Made by a program: the position numbers and the translations under genes
Part shown: piece by piece, positions 7,501 through 17,102 of the stretch
Position numbering within the stretch: the stretch's first letter is position 1
How the letters are laid out: the number at the start of each line of letters is the position of its first letter
From: an uncultured Erysipelotrichaceae bacterium
GTDB taxonomy: Bacteria; Bacillota_I; Bacilli_A; Erysipelotrichales; Erysipelotrichaceae
DNA length: 64,000 nt
NCBI GenBank assembly: GCA_902761625.1
Contig: CACWLH010000014.1
Location: forward strand, 1-64,000
Reading direction: 5' to 3'
The notes under the pieces: model-generated
Told to the model about the DNA's origin: nothing
Database searches by the model: none
What the model saw: the letters and a program-made list of their open reading frames with translations, nothing else

Positions 7501-9447
7501 TTATTCCTCAAGATTTGATATAGGGAAGAATTGCTCATTCCGGTGTCCTTTAGCAGAATTGTAAACCAGATAATTGTAGTCTCTGATTTTTTTATACTCG
7601 TCGAGAATCGATGAAGAAAACTCGTGAAAGTGTTTATCTTCATTAATGTATATTCCATTGGAATTCATTGCGTAAGAAACATCCTTTACATCTTTCAAAA
7701 AAGCATTGTAAGCAGGCAATTCAATTCCTGCCGCTTCCAGCAAATAAGTTGAAAGATAATTCATACTTGTAAGCGGAACGTCCTCATTTTTCGAAGAGTA
7801 GTTTGACCAGATTAAGAATGGCACCGTATATTTCAATTGAATCTCATCCAAAGTTTTGAAATCAGATCCGTATAATTCTTTATAGAATTCATCTTCAAGT
7901 TTCGGAAAATGATCGCCATAGAACAGTACAATCACTTTTCTCTCTTCCTTTTTCAATTCTTCGAGGAGATACTTTAGTGCCTTATCTGATTCATGAATTA
8001 AAGACAAATACTGTTCAGCCTTTGGATACTGATTGCCTGACTCAAACTCGAGTTCTATCGTCTTTTGGAAATCATCTTCGCTATATTCATATCCGCCATG
8101 ATTCTGCATCGTAACGCCAAAAACGAATACATTTTTATTATTCTTTGAAGCCTCACGATATTTCTCCAATAAAACTTCATACATTGCTTGATCACTGACA
8201 TAATCTCGTATGAGTTTATCTTCAGGAAAAGCATCAAGGAAATACATATCAGAGAATCCAAAATATGGATAAATCTTTGTCCTCATCCATCCACCACTGT
8301 GAAATGGATGCATTGCAATACATTTATATCCAATTCCATTCAAGTCTGCTACTAATGAATGCGCCGGGCTTTTTATGATCTGCTGATATGCAATCATACC
8401 CTGTGGAAAAAACACCATGGAGTTGCCGGTAAGAAACTCATATTCAGAATTTGGCGTCCCTCCACCATATACCGAAGACAATGTATATCCTTTGTTGACA
8501 TATTCGGATAATGAATCAAGATATGGAGTTACATCAGTGTTAACCGGTAAATCACCAACATGATTCATATCCGCGAATGACTCATTCATGATAACAATGA
8601 TATCCGGATTATCTTGATTCCCATCTTCATTTACCGGCAAATCATATTCTTCATATATTTTGTTTACAGCTTCTTCACTGTACCCTGAAGGCTTAAAAAT
8701 AATCGATTCCTTCAATTGAGATACAAAATTCACCAGATATCCATTTTTATGTGTTCCGTTAATTGCGAAGTGATTAGGAACGATTCCTTTGTAGCAGAAA
8801 CTGATACAAACAATTAAAGCAAATACTGATATCAATCCCGTGAAATATGATTTCCCATTATATTTCCAGTCAACGACTTTTGGCAGACTCCAAATGAGGC
8901 CTAAAAAAACACAAAAAAGAGAGAATGCATACAGATGAAAAGAATAGAATTCAAATTGATAGTTTGGTACCACCGCAAGCGCTGTCCGTATCGATAACAG
9001 ATCAGACGGTGTTATCTCATTTCCGCGAAAACAATAAACATAATAATCAATTGTTGACAAGATAATGATCGGGACTGCTGCGACAGTAACCGCTGCTTTC
9101 TCTGATTTAAAGATCAGAAGCAGAACAATCAATATCACAAATACAATCATAATCTCTGCCAGGATGTTGATCACCGGCAGCTGGAGCAGTGTCTCATTGC
9201 AGGTGCGCTGACTGAGACTTGATATTGCAATCGATGAAATTACCAAAACCGCACATAACACCAAGCGCTTGTTTTTCGCATTTAAGCGGACTGAACTGAA
9301 ATCGAGAGTACCGATTGCCATGATCAATGCGCATAGTACCACTCCGTTACGTACTCTGTTCACAATGATTGAAAAAGCCAGAATCAGTAATGCAAGAATT
9401 GCAAATACAAAGGTTTTCTTCGACCTAACATTAATATATTTTTTCAC
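7501..9447 (-). CDS. LTA-synthase-like phosphoglycerol transferase (membrane sulfatase fold)
   Basis: A 648-residue enzyme with about six membrane helices in the first 230 residues and an extracellular alkaline-phosphatase/sulfatase domain. Metal-site segments are DIIVIMNESF (about 282), GGGTPNSEYEFLTGN (about 328, with the nucleophile Thr), FGVTMQNHGGY and VLFYGDHFP. Family members transfer phosphoglycerol from phosphatidylglycerol to a polymer. I place the start at GTG 9447 because AGAGGA stands seven bases upstream; the longer frame to 9516 has no ribosome site. It is 202 bases downstream of a close relative, and the two may initiate and extend, or act on different acceptors. Confidence 0.85.
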   Translation of the reverse strand: MKKYINVRSKKTFVFAILALLILAFSIIVNRVRNGVVLCALIMAIGTLDFSSVRLNAKNKRLVLCAVLVISSIAISSLSQRTCNETLLQLPVINILAEIMIVFVILIVLLLIFKSEKAAVTVAAVPIIILSTIDYYVYCFRGNEITPSDLLSIRTALAVVPNYQFEFYSFHLYAFSLFCVFLGLIWSLPKVVDWKYNGKSYFTGLISVFALIVCISFCYKGIVPNHFAINGTHKNGYLVNFVSQLKESIIFKPSGYSEEAVNKIYEEYDLPVNEDGNQDNPDIIVIMNESFADMNHVGDLPVNTDVTPYLDSLSEYVNKGYTLSSVYGGGTPNSEYEFLTGNSMVFFPQGMIAYQQIIKSPAHSLVADLNGIGYKCIAMHPFHSGGWMRTKIYPYFGFSDMYFLDAFPEDKLIRDYVSDQAMYEVLLEKYREASKNNKNVFVFGVTMQNHGGYEYSEDDFQKTIELEFESGNQYPKAEQYLSLIHESDKALKYLLEELKKEERKVIVLFYGDHFPKLEDEFYKELYGSDFKTLDEIQLKYTVPFLIWSNYSSKNEDVPLTSMNYLSTYLLEAAGIELPAYNAFLKDVKDVSYAMNSNGIYINEDKHFHEFSSSILDEYKKIRDYNYLVYNSAKGHRNEQFFPISNLEE

Positions 9448-9512
9448 GGTGTATCCTCTTATTTCAATCGCAAAAAAGCAATGCCGCAAAAAACGGCAGT
9501 ATAAAAGTATTG

Positions 9513-9644
9513 TCATTTGGCCGGTTTGAACTTCCAGTCAGCTGCGATCACTTTGCCCGACTGGTGGATGAGATTCACAGTCGCTTTGTCCTTGTAAAGG
9601 CGTCCTGTTATTAAATACAATCCGCATGAGACCTGATCATCCAT
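9513..9644 (-). CDS. Small 43-residue open frame after the upstream sulfatase
   Basis: An ATG lies five bases after the stop of the gene at 9650-11467 and opens a 43-codon frame ending at 9513. The composition looks natural (it contains GLYLITGRLYKDKATVNLI and ends WKFKPAK), but there is no own ribosome site, so translation would need re-initiation. No family is recognised. It may be the tail of a lost gene or a true small protein. It fills the otherwise empty gap between the two sulfatase genes. Confidence 0.3.
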   Translation of the reverse strand: MDDQVSCGLYLITGRLYKDKATVNLIHQSGKVIAADWKFKPAK

Positions 9645-9649
9645 ATGTA

Positions 9650-11467
9650 TCAGTCACTGACAAACAGCTGACTCATGTAATCCTCACCATGTTTCAAAGT
9701 ATTATATTCCATATAATAGTAGTCACGGATCTGCTCATAGTAAGGCTGATCTGAAGAATACTGTATTTTGTTGCCATCCTTATCAATATAAATTCCGTCA
9801 GAGGTCCTGACCGGAACATTGACATGCAGATCATTGATCAACTGATAATAATTGCTTAATGGCATACCAGCAGATTTCAGAAGCATTGGAACAAGATCTG
9901 TCAGTGTGGATGTTTGCGTAAACACCTCTTTATTCAGTTCAGTATTTGACCAGATATAATATGGAACCGTCCGCTGAGTGACCGAGGAATCAACTTTATT
10001 CCCACTGGTTGAATATGGTATATCACCGATAAATGAAGGCGCGTGATCCCCAACCATTAAAACAATTACTGGTCTGTCTGATTCAGACAATTCAGAAATC
10101 AGATCTGCAAACGCTTCTGATGACAAGGTCAGACTGGACAGGAATTCATTGACATCATCGGTGTACTGTCCAAGATCCTTTTCGATATTCACAGTATCAA
10201 GTTCAGATTCATTCTGTTCATATCCGCCATGATTCTGAAATGTGAGCAGATACATGAATTGAGGGTTATCATCTGCCTGTCTGTACCAGGTAAGCATATC
10301 ATTGTAATTGTCTTTATCCAGCCATTCACGGCTACCGCTAGTATTGTATGTATAGTAATCTTTCCCAAGATATACATTTTTAAACCCTAAGGCCGGATAT
10401 GCTTCATTTCTGGAATAATTGGTATCACTGTAACAATGCATGGCTGTGCCGGTATAACCTAAAGAGTTCAAATAACCAACAATGCTGTCCGTATTTGCCA
10501 TATCCAATGTAGAAAACGGTGAAGCAACAGATATCTGATAAAAACTGTTTGATGTCAGCAGTTCATATTCCGAACAGTTTGTTCCTCCGCCAATAAGCGG
10601 TACAGTTGAATAACCGGATATGATACCAGGAATGCTGTTAATCCTCTCGAGCGCTTCTTCTCCTTCTGGTATATCAGCACAATAATTCAGATCACAAAGT
10701 GTCTCATTCAATATGAGGATAATATCCGGATACTCCTCATTGCCGGTGTCATGCTTTCCGGTTTCACTTTGATCATCAATATACTTTTCAAGCAATTTCG
10801 GATCATAGCCTTCCATTGTTGAAAACTTATTCAGAGTTGTATGGATACTGTTTGCAAAACAGATCTCATAACCATTCTTCTGCATCGGTTTCGCCCACGA
10901 CCAGGAGACAAGATTATTCGGAAATATTGTCCACCTAGAAAGAAACAACACCCATAAAACAGCCATATTAAGAATTGCTGTGATTACCATGAATTTTCTG
11001 ACATTTTCTGTTCGTTTTTTATGAATCAGCTTTGCATACAATACCAGTAATACAATTTCAACAGCAGTAATCATCAATAAACGAATCACCATACTGTCAA
11101 AGATAATTGAATATGAAGACAGCACATTGATTGCAGTTCCGATATTGTACAGATCCGATGCCAAAAACGGAGTGCCGTGATATATAAAAACATGATAGTT
11201 AATGATACTGAATATAGTGGTAATCAGAATGCTTAGCCCAAGAGATACAGATATATTCCCGGTAATACAACAGCATAATAAAAAGGGAATTGCAGCTATC
11301 ATCATATTTAATAACTGTAATCCCATATTCATCTTAAGACAGTATTTGATACTTATCGATGCACTATATGTCATCTGCAAATGCTGGCTGAATATAATCA
11401 AAAGTATTGCCAGAACTGTTACTGCCAGCTTAATTTTAGTAGACTTTATCATGTGATTCTTTTTCAC
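9650..11467 (-). CDS. LTA-synthase-like phosphoglycerol transferase, second copy
   Basis: A 605-residue protein with the same plan as the gene at 7501: a short basic N-terminus, five to six membrane helices up to about residue 180, then a sulfatase-type domain with DIILILNET (248-256), GGGTNCSEYELLT (293-305, nucleophile Thr), YLLTFQNHGGY and VIVLMVGDHAPSF. All metal-binding segments are present, so it should be active. The predicted reaction is transfer of phosphoglycerol to a surface glycan outside the membrane. It follows the TagF-like gene at 11534 by 66 bases. Confidence 0.85.
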   Translation of the reverse strand: MKKNHMIKSTKIKLAVTVLAILLIIFSQHLQMTYSASISIKYCLKMNMGLQLLNMMIAAIPFLLCCCITGNISVSLGLSILITTIFSIINYHVFIYHGTPFLASDLYNIGTAINVLSSYSIIFDSMVIRLLMITAVEIVLLVLYAKLIHKKRTENVRKFMVITAILNMAVLWVLFLSRWTIFPNNLVSWSWAKPMQKNGYEICFANSIHTTLNKFSTMEGYDPKLLEKYIDDQSETGKHDTGNEEYPDIILILNETLCDLNYCADIPEGEEALERINSIPGIISGYSTVPLIGGGTNCSEYELLTSNSFYQISVASPFSTLDMANTDSIVGYLNSLGYTGTAMHCYSDTNYSRNEAYPALGFKNVYLGKDYYTYNTSGSREWLDKDNYNDMLTWYRQADDNPQFMYLLTFQNHGGYEQNESELDTVNIEKDLGQYTDDVNEFLSSLTLSSEAFADLISELSESDRPVIVLMVGDHAPSFIGDIPYSTSGNKVDSSVTQRTVPYYIWSNTELNKEVFTQTSTLTDLVPMLLKSAGMPLSNYYQLINDLHVNVPVRTSDGIYIDKDGNKIQYSSDQPYYEQIRDYYYMEYNTLKHGEDYMSQLFVSD

Positions 11468-11533
11468 CTACTTCTCTAGTTATGCACGGATATCCACAAT
11501 GCTATAAATAACCGATTAATCTCTATAAAGGTT

Positions 11534-12682
11534 TTATAACTTTGCTTTATCCACGATGAAATCCACAACTCTTTCGGAGTTCTTACCATCTGTGGATATA
11601 TTTGTTTTATCCCGAATTTCACGTCTTTCTGTCTGCAGACGATCATTCTCACACGCAACATCTTTGACAAATTCACATAACTGTTCAATGCTGTATATCT
11701 TCTCTGCGCCTTTCATGTAATATGACAAATCCATCGCAAATCCCGGGAATCGTTTATACTCTTCGATATCCTCCCAGATTACCGCAATCGGTTTGTCATG
11801 AAGTGTGTAATCAAAATATACAGATGAATAGTCCGTGATCAAAGCATCTGATCCTGCCAGAAGTTCATAAGATGTAATTCCGTTGTTTTCAAAGAAACTG
11901 TCATCAATAAAAATAATATTGCTCAATTCCTTTTTTTTGACCAATGATATATCCTGCGCAAAATGAGGTTTTATGACAATCAAAATATGGTTCTGTCTTG
12001 CTACTTCATTCAATTGCTCTGCATTGATTTCATTATGAATCAAAGGCAGTGAATCTCCTGCCAGATTGATCGATTTATTTCCGTTCTGTCTGTAAGTCGG
12101 ATACCAGATAATTACTTTGTTGAAATCACCTTGAAACTTAGTTCGTAATGATTCGGAAGGTTCGGCAAACACATCATTTCTTGGAAAACCGCATGAAAAC
12201 ACCTGATCAGGAGAAAAAGAGAATTCTTCTGCCATCAACGAGTTTAGCTCGGGATGAGCAGACAAACAATAATCGACTCCACCTGGAGATGTATAATAGT
12301 CCTTCACCTTTTTCAGTGGTGTACCATGCGAAAGATAAAAGCTCACCTGATCTTTGCCATCTGTAATTTGATGTGAACCAGATGATCCGATGAAAGAATT
12401 ACAGCATATAATGCATTTGGTTCTGTAGTAATATTGATAATTCCGAAGTTTCTCCCTTATGGTCTTTCTTTTCTTAGGATTCCAATAAGTAACATTGCCT
12501 TTTTTCAGGGTAGCGCATTTGTCCTCACTGATATACCAGGTTAACTGGTATTTTGTTCCATAACCGCGGTTGACCAGCTCATTATAAACAGCTTTAGTGT
12601 TATCAGAAAACTCAGGCTTACTCTCAAAAACAATCATAGGCTTTATTAAACAATTCGCAATAAAAGATATTAACTTATTCAT
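11534..12682 (-). CDS. CDP-glycerol:glycerophosphotransferase family (TagB/TagF-like), short form
   Basis: A 382-residue enzyme of the CDP-glycerophosphotransferase family. Visible motifs are SHGTPLKKV near residue 138, a GFPRNDVF segment, VIIWYPTYRQNG, the substrate-binding IKPHF and ITDYSSVYFDY near residue 290. It lacks the extra N-terminal GT2 domain of long TagF proteins. It would add one or more phosphopolyol units from a CDP donor at the cytoplasmic face. The family also includes ribitol-using members, so the polyol is not decided by sequence. Confidence 0.85.
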   Translation of the reverse strand: MNKLISFIANCLIKPMIVFESKPEFSDNTKAVYNELVNRGYGTKYQLTWYISEDKCATLKKGNVTYWNPKKRKTIREKLRNYQYYYRTKCIICCNSFIGSSGSHQITDGKDQVSFYLSHGTPLKKVKDYYTSPGGVDYCLSAHPELNSLMAEEFSFSPDQVFSCGFPRNDVFAEPSESLRTKFQGDFNKVIIWYPTYRQNGNKSINLAGDSLPLIHNEINAEQLNEVARQNHILIVIKPHFAQDISLVKKKELSNIIFIDDSFFENNGITSYELLAGSDALITDYSSVYFDYTLHDKPIAVIWEDIEEYKRFPGFAMDLSYYMKGAEKIYSIEQLCEFVKDVACENDRLQTERREIRDKTNISTDGKNSERVVDFIVDKAKL

Positions 12683-12688
12683 TTCATT

Positions 12689-13663
12689 TCACCGTTTTTT
12701 ACCGATAATGCCTCTGGTCGTCCAGTAAAACCATGCCAGCCTTGGATGCGCAATTTCGTAATACCAATGATAATTTTGTGAGTCTTTAACCAATGAGCGG
12801 TTCTTCCTCAGTAGTCTGCTTAGTTTCTTTCGAAGTAATTCAGAATGTTTATTCTTTTCGTCTTTACCTATTGAGTCACTCGATTTGATTTGTTTCATTT
12901 GATTGATCAAAACCCAGATAAAACGGTTGAGTGCGGCTTCATATACAGATTTATTGCCATAGATATCAAGAAACTTCATTTGCTCTTCCCATGCATATAC
13001 TTGGTCAAGATGAGCAGCTGTCCAGTTACTGTTAACAATACTTCCTTCTCTGTTCAGATAGTAATATAGCTGACTCTTGATAATGACAATCTCTTCCTCA
13101 CAGAACAGCAGCTTATACCATATTGCAACATCTTCAAACAACTTGCCATTCGGATAACGGAGTTCATCGAAGCATTTGCGCCGATACAGTTTTCCCCATG
13201 CATGCGGATTATAGAAATTCAAGTACTCCTCATCCGGAGACATGGAGACCATTTCTTCGCCAACTGTTTCAGAAGCCACATTCCCATCTGTTTCAAGAAA
13301 TAAACACTGGCTGATATTTGCATTGTATTTACATATACCAGTATACAAAAGCTCCAAATATCTGGGATGAACCCAGTCATCACTGTCTATATAGCTGAAA
13401 TATTCACTGTTGCTGTTTTGAAACACCCAGTCAATACCAGAGTTGCGCGCAGCTGAAAGTCCACCATTTTGCTGATGTATTACATGAATACGACTGTCGT
13501 TTTTTGCATATTCATCACATATTACACCGCAGTGATCAGGGCTCCCATCATCGACAAGTATTAATTCAAAGTCTGTGAATGTCTGAATGAGAATGCTATC
13601 AACACAGCGATGTATATATGGTTCAACCTTATATACTGGTACAATAATACTAATTTGCGGCAT
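12689..13663 (-). CDS. Glycosyltransferase family 2
   Basis: A 324-residue GT-A enzyme with SIIVPVYKVEPYIHRCVDSI at the N-terminus, the nucleotide-binding ELILVDDGSPD and the metal-binding SYIDSDDW near residue 95, followed by a C-terminal acceptor region without membrane helices. It is set between two CDP-glycerophosphotransferase genes with gaps of 6 and 13 bases, so it probably adds a sugar to the same chain. The donor sugar cannot be told. Confidence 0.85.
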   Translation of the reverse strand: MPQISIIVPVYKVEPYIHRCVDSILIQTFTDFELILVDDGSPDHCGVICDEYAKNDSRIHVIHQQNGGLSAARNSGIDWVFQNSNSEYFSYIDSDDWVHPRYLELLYTGICKYNANISQCLFLETDGNVASETVGEEMVSMSPDEEYLNFYNPHAWGKLYRRKCFDELRYPNGKLFEDVAIWYKLLFCEEEIVIIKSQLYYYLNREGSIVNSNWTAAHLDQVYAWEEQMKFLDIYGNKSVYEAALNRFIWVLINQMKQIKSSDSIGKDEKNKHSELLRKKLSRLLRKNRSLVKDSQNYHWYYEIAHPRLAWFYWTTRGIIGKKR

Positions 13664-13676
13664 TATATTCCCTCGC

Positions 13677-14900
13677 TTATACTTGCAATCCTTTATTCAT
13701 TAACCACTTAACAGTTTGCTCTGATGCTGTCCCCTTATTATAAGAAGGATACTTTTCATAAAATAGATCTATTCTCTTCACTATTTCATCCATTGAGCTG
13801 TTTTGAATTTCTTCAATCAACTCATTTTCCGTTCTATTTAACCTGAATGGCTGATCATAGAAAATATCATATACACCTCTATCCTCCATGTATTCCTCTA
13901 TATCTTTAACACATAGAAATACAGGCTTTCTTAAAACAGCAAAATCATAGGCAATCGATGAATAATCTGTTATCAGACAATCCGCAGCGATTACCAATTC
14001 CTGTACATCGGGATACTTTGTTGCATTTATTGAGCAAGAACTGCCCCATTCAACTAAGTCCATCAAACTTTCAGCATTTGGATGAAGACGATATGCTATT
14101 TTTGTTTTTCCGAAGCCGGCCTCAAATACCTTCAGTATTTCATTAAACGAAGAAATATAGTTTTCAACTGTGGAATCTTTGCGAAATGTTGGAGCGTATA
14201 GCACAAAAAAATCATCATTTTCAATTCCGAGACTCTTCCGTACTCGACCGCGAATTTCTGCATTATCTTTTTCGTTAATGAGAACATCGACACGGGGACT
14301 GCCATATTTTAGAAATTCACAATTCTTATTTAACCAAAAGGCACGTAAAAAGAGTTCCTCATTAGGCTTACCGTCAACTACAATGCCATCTGATATTAAG
14401 CCATCTTCTTTCGCATTTGATATATACCATTCTGACAATTTGGCTTCAGCATCCATCTCAACTTTTTTTGTTGCAATCCCACCATGCCATGTTTGCAAAA
14501 AGATCTGACCTGCCCTCTTTTTTGCCAATCTCCCGACTCTGCTATTGTAAACCAGAGCCTTTGCGGTCACGAATTCGTAATATGCACGAAGGGATTGTTT
14601 GTAAACTGGTGTAATATACGGCGGATACTTTGTCTTCGTATCATTTGTCAGCCAGATAATCTTGCATCTGTTTTTATCTATGCGATGTATCTCTTCTGCT
14701 ATATATTTTGGATTATCACCATATCCCTTTCCGTTATAACTATCCATCACAACTTTGTTTCGTTGAATCGGAAGCATGCTAAAAACCCTAATCGCCCTCT
14801 CAAGTTTCACCTGATCAGACAATATTGTTTTTTCCGTGTAATAATACAGTTCTAACAGTGATCGCCACGTCTTTCGTACAATATCAGCTTTCTTTCTCAT
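13677..14900 (-). CDS. CDP-glycerol:glycerophosphotransferase family (TagB/TagF-like), second copy
   Basis: A 407-residue member of the family. It has QTWHGGIATKK near residue 137, FLKYGSPRVDVL, VLYAPTFRKD, the YRLHPNAE substrate segment and CLITDYSSIAYDFAVLRKP, and an N-terminal region related to polymerising members. With the copy at 11534 this gives one possible primase and one polymerase for a phosphopolyol chain, as in TagB and TagF, though which is which cannot be told from sequence alone. It lies next to the TagGH-like exporter. Confidence 0.85.
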   Translation of the reverse strand: MRKKADIVRKTWRSLLELYYYTEKTILSDQVKLERAIRVFSMLPIQRNKVVMDSYNGKGYGDNPKYIAEEIHRIDKNRCKIIWLTNDTKTKYPPYITPVYKQSLRAYYEFVTAKALVYNSRVGRLAKKRAGQIFLQTWHGGIATKKVEMDAEAKLSEWYISNAKEDGLISDGIVVDGKPNEELFLRAFWLNKNCEFLKYGSPRVDVLINEKDNAEIRGRVRKSLGIENDDFFVLYAPTFRKDSTVENYISSFNEILKVFEAGFGKTKIAYRLHPNAESLMDLVEWGSSCSINATKYPDVQELVIAADCLITDYSSIAYDFAVLRKPVFLCVKDIEEYMEDRGVYDIFYDQPFRLNRTENELIEEIQNSSMDEIVKRIDLFYEKYPSYNKGTASEQTVKWLMNKGLQV

Positions 14901-14928
14901 GTATTTTTCCCTGCATGATTATATTGTT

Positions 14929-16224
14929 TTATACTTCTCGTTGATTCACTTCGAATTCAGGGAAACTTACGCTGTCCCAATACTGTCTGTACCACCGGAT
15001 ACCGTGTGCATATTCATTTTCTAATTGAATAAATATACGGGCATTGGGATTATCATAAGATCGATAATTTCCGGTCGAATCTTCTTCTATTATTTCAAAA
15101 TTCACGCAATATTTCCCGTGAGCTAAAGCTGAAATATCCGGATGGAAAACAAATGTCTGGTTATCCCCTTTTTTTATATTAAATGGTTTTGATAATGCCA
15201 TACCAATCTGTCGTATCTCATCAGTCTTAATCGAAAAAACAAGTCTAGCTCCCTGTATTTCACGTATCGAATCAAGGTTCACCATAAAAGAAACAGGTTC
15301 ATTAACTTCAAAAACTGCAGTTTCTTTACCAATGAAATCAAAAGTATTAATATGTATTATCGTTCCACGACCGAAGAATCTTTCGTTGTCTTTCAAATTG
15401 TAGTGTACAGGATAATCATGACTGTCTGGTATACCGAGGTATATTTTAATTGCCTCTTCCACATCACCATCAAATATGATTTTGCCCTTATTCAGTACAA
15501 CGCAACGACTGCAGAGCTGACGAATTGTATTCATATTATGAGAAACATAAAGAACTGTTCTTCCTTCTTTATTGGCTGCTTCTCTCATTTTATCCAGGCA
15601 CTTTTTTTGGAATGTCATATCACCGACTGCCAGCACTTCATCCATGATCATGATTTCTGAATCAAGATGTGCCGCAACCGAAAATGCAAGCTTCACATAC
15701 ATACCGGAAGAATATCTTTTAACCGGTGTATCAATAAACTCTCTTACCTCTGAGAATTCAATGATATCTTCCATCTTGGCGTCTATTTCAGCCTTGGTCA
15801 TGCCAAGAATCGCACCATTCATGTAGACATTTTCACGACCTGTCATTTCGCGGTTAAATCCTGTGCCGACTTCGAGCATGGATGCAACTCTGCCATACAG
15901 ATCAATATCGCCTTCTGTTGGGGCAGTTACACGGCTTAACAGTTTCAGCATCGTGGATTTACCAGCACCATTGCTGCCGATAATACCTACTGCTTCTCCT
16001 TGATAAATTGTAAGATCAATACCATTCAATGCCATGAATGTTGATCCCACCAAACGTTCTTTCTGACCGATTATGGTATTTGGATCTTCTTTACCCCGCT
16101 TGCGTGCCCACCAACTCTGTAGATCCGCTTGCAAAGTACCTCCGCCGATCTGACCTAATTTATATCTTTTTTTCACACCTGAAAGCTGAATCGCAATCGG
16201 TCTGTTTTCGCTTATATGTTCCAT
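14929..16224 (-). CDS. tagH: Polysaccharide/teichoic acid ABC exporter, ATP-binding subunit with Wzt-like C-terminal domain
   Basis: A 431-residue ATPase. Walker A GSNGAGKST is at about residues 83-91, the signature YSSGM at 171 and Walker B IMIMDEVLAVGD at about 192, as in TagH, RfbB and Wzt. A beta-rich C-terminal domain from about residue 255 resembles the carbohydrate-binding Wzt-C module that recognises the finished chain end. The start is ATG 16224 with GAGGTG upstream; the longer frame to 16299 runs into the permease gene. It pairs with the permease 10 bases upstream. Confidence 0.9.
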   Translation of the reverse strand: MEHISENRPIAIQLSGVKKRYKLGQIGGGTLQADLQSWWARKRGKEDPNTIIGQKERLVGSTFMALNGIDLTIYQGEAVGIIGSNGAGKSTMLKLLSRVTAPTEGDIDLYGRVASMLEVGTGFNREMTGRENVYMNGAILGMTKAEIDAKMEDIIEFSEVREFIDTPVKRYSSGMYVKLAFSVAAHLDSEIMIMDEVLAVGDMTFQKKCLDKMREAANKEGRTVLYVSHNMNTIRQLCSRCVVLNKGKIIFDGDVEEAIKIYLGIPDSHDYPVHYNLKDNERFFGRGTIIHINTFDFIGKETAVFEVNEPVSFMVNLDSIREIQGARLVFSIKTDEIRQIGMALSKPFNIKKGDNQTFVFHPDISALAHGKYCVNFEIIEEDSTGNYRSYDNPNARIFIQLENEYAHGIRWYRQYWDSVSFPEFEVNQREV

Positions 16225-16234
16225 GTATAACACC

Positions 16235-17083
16235 TCAGACTGTATCCATAAAGGTTCTTTCAACCTTGTTGAATACCATGATCCCAAAAACAGCAACAAC
16301 TAACGTGAATACTGCTGACCAAATCAACGCCCACGGAACAATTGATCCCTGACCGAGAATCGCATACCTGAACAGTTCGATTGGAGCTGTAACTGGATTG
16401 ATCAGCAGCCAGGTTTTATATATTGAATCTCCAGCCTGAGAAAGAGGATAAACAACCGGGGTAATATACATCCATAAAGACACACCAAACCCGACCAGTA
16501 TAGAAAGATCACGGTATTTCGTTGTCAGACTTGAAATGATAATACCGAAGCCTAGACCCATTACTCCTAAATGAATCAGCACTGCTGGAACTGCCAGCCA
16601 TGCCAGCCAGTTGGGATGAACAGCACCAAAATACATATAATAAAGCAGGAACACCATTGCAAGAATCATCTGAATACCGAATTCAATTGCTGATGTAAAC
16701 ATGTTTGAGATCGGCGTAGTAAGTCTTGGAAAATAAACTTTACCAAAAACACCAGCATTTGAAGTAAATGTGTGGGCATTTCTGGTCAAACAACTGGAGA
16801 AATAATTCCAGATCGCGTTGCCGGTCATATAGAACAGTAGCTGTGGAACACCATCTGTTCCGATTCCCGCAATTCTCCCAAATATAAACGTGTATATCAA
16901 GCTTGATATAATCGGATTGATAAACAGCCATGCCGGTCCGAGAATTGTCTGCTTGTATCTGACAGCAAAATTGCGTTTTGTAAAAAGCATGATCAAATCC
17001 CGATATTCCCAAACTTCCTTTAAATTCAATTTAAAGAAACTATGTTTGGAAGATATATGTATATGATATGGAGTTGACTGCAT
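16235..17083 (-). CDS. tagG: Polysaccharide/teichoic acid ABC exporter, permease subunit
   Basis: A 282-residue ABC-2 permease with the family's cytoplasmic N-terminal helix (LKEVWEYRDLIMLFTKRNFAVRYKQ region), the ILGPAWLFINPIISSLIYTF helix and five further membrane segments. It has the TagG/RfbA/Wzm layout. With the ATPase it should carry an undecaprenyl-linked polymer across the membrane. Its presence with no Wzx flippase nearby suggests ABC-dependent export for at least part of the product. Confidence 0.9.
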   Translation of the reverse strand: MQSTPYHIHISSKHSFFKLNLKEVWEYRDLIMLFTKRNFAVRYKQTILGPAWLFINPIISSLIYTFIFGRIAGIGTDGVPQLLFYMTGNAIWNYFSSCLTRNAHTFTSNAGVFGKVYFPRLTTPISNMFTSAIEFGIQMILAMVFLLYYMYFGAVHPNWLAWLAVPAVLIHLGVMGLGFGIIISSLTTKYRDLSILVGFGVSLWMYITPVVYPLSQAGDSIYKTWLLINPVTAPIELFRYAILGQGSIVPWALIWSAVFTLVVAVFGIMVFNKVERTFMDTV

Positions 17084-17102
17084 CTTATACCTCCCACTTA
17101 AT

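Noticed and set aside
7063..7564. Plus-strand frames of 81 and 124 codons as genes
   Set aside because: They overlap in different frames, lack ribosome sites, and one runs into the sulfatase gene from the opposite strand.
9448..9516. Upstream ATG at 9516 as start of the sulfatase gene
   Set aside because: No ribosome site, and the extra 23 residues precede a basic start and first membrane helix; GTG 9447 has AGAGGA at correct spacing.
16225..16299. Longer N-terminus of the exporter ATPase
   Set aside because: The extension runs into the permease coding region and has no ribosome site, while ATG 16224 has GAGGTG.
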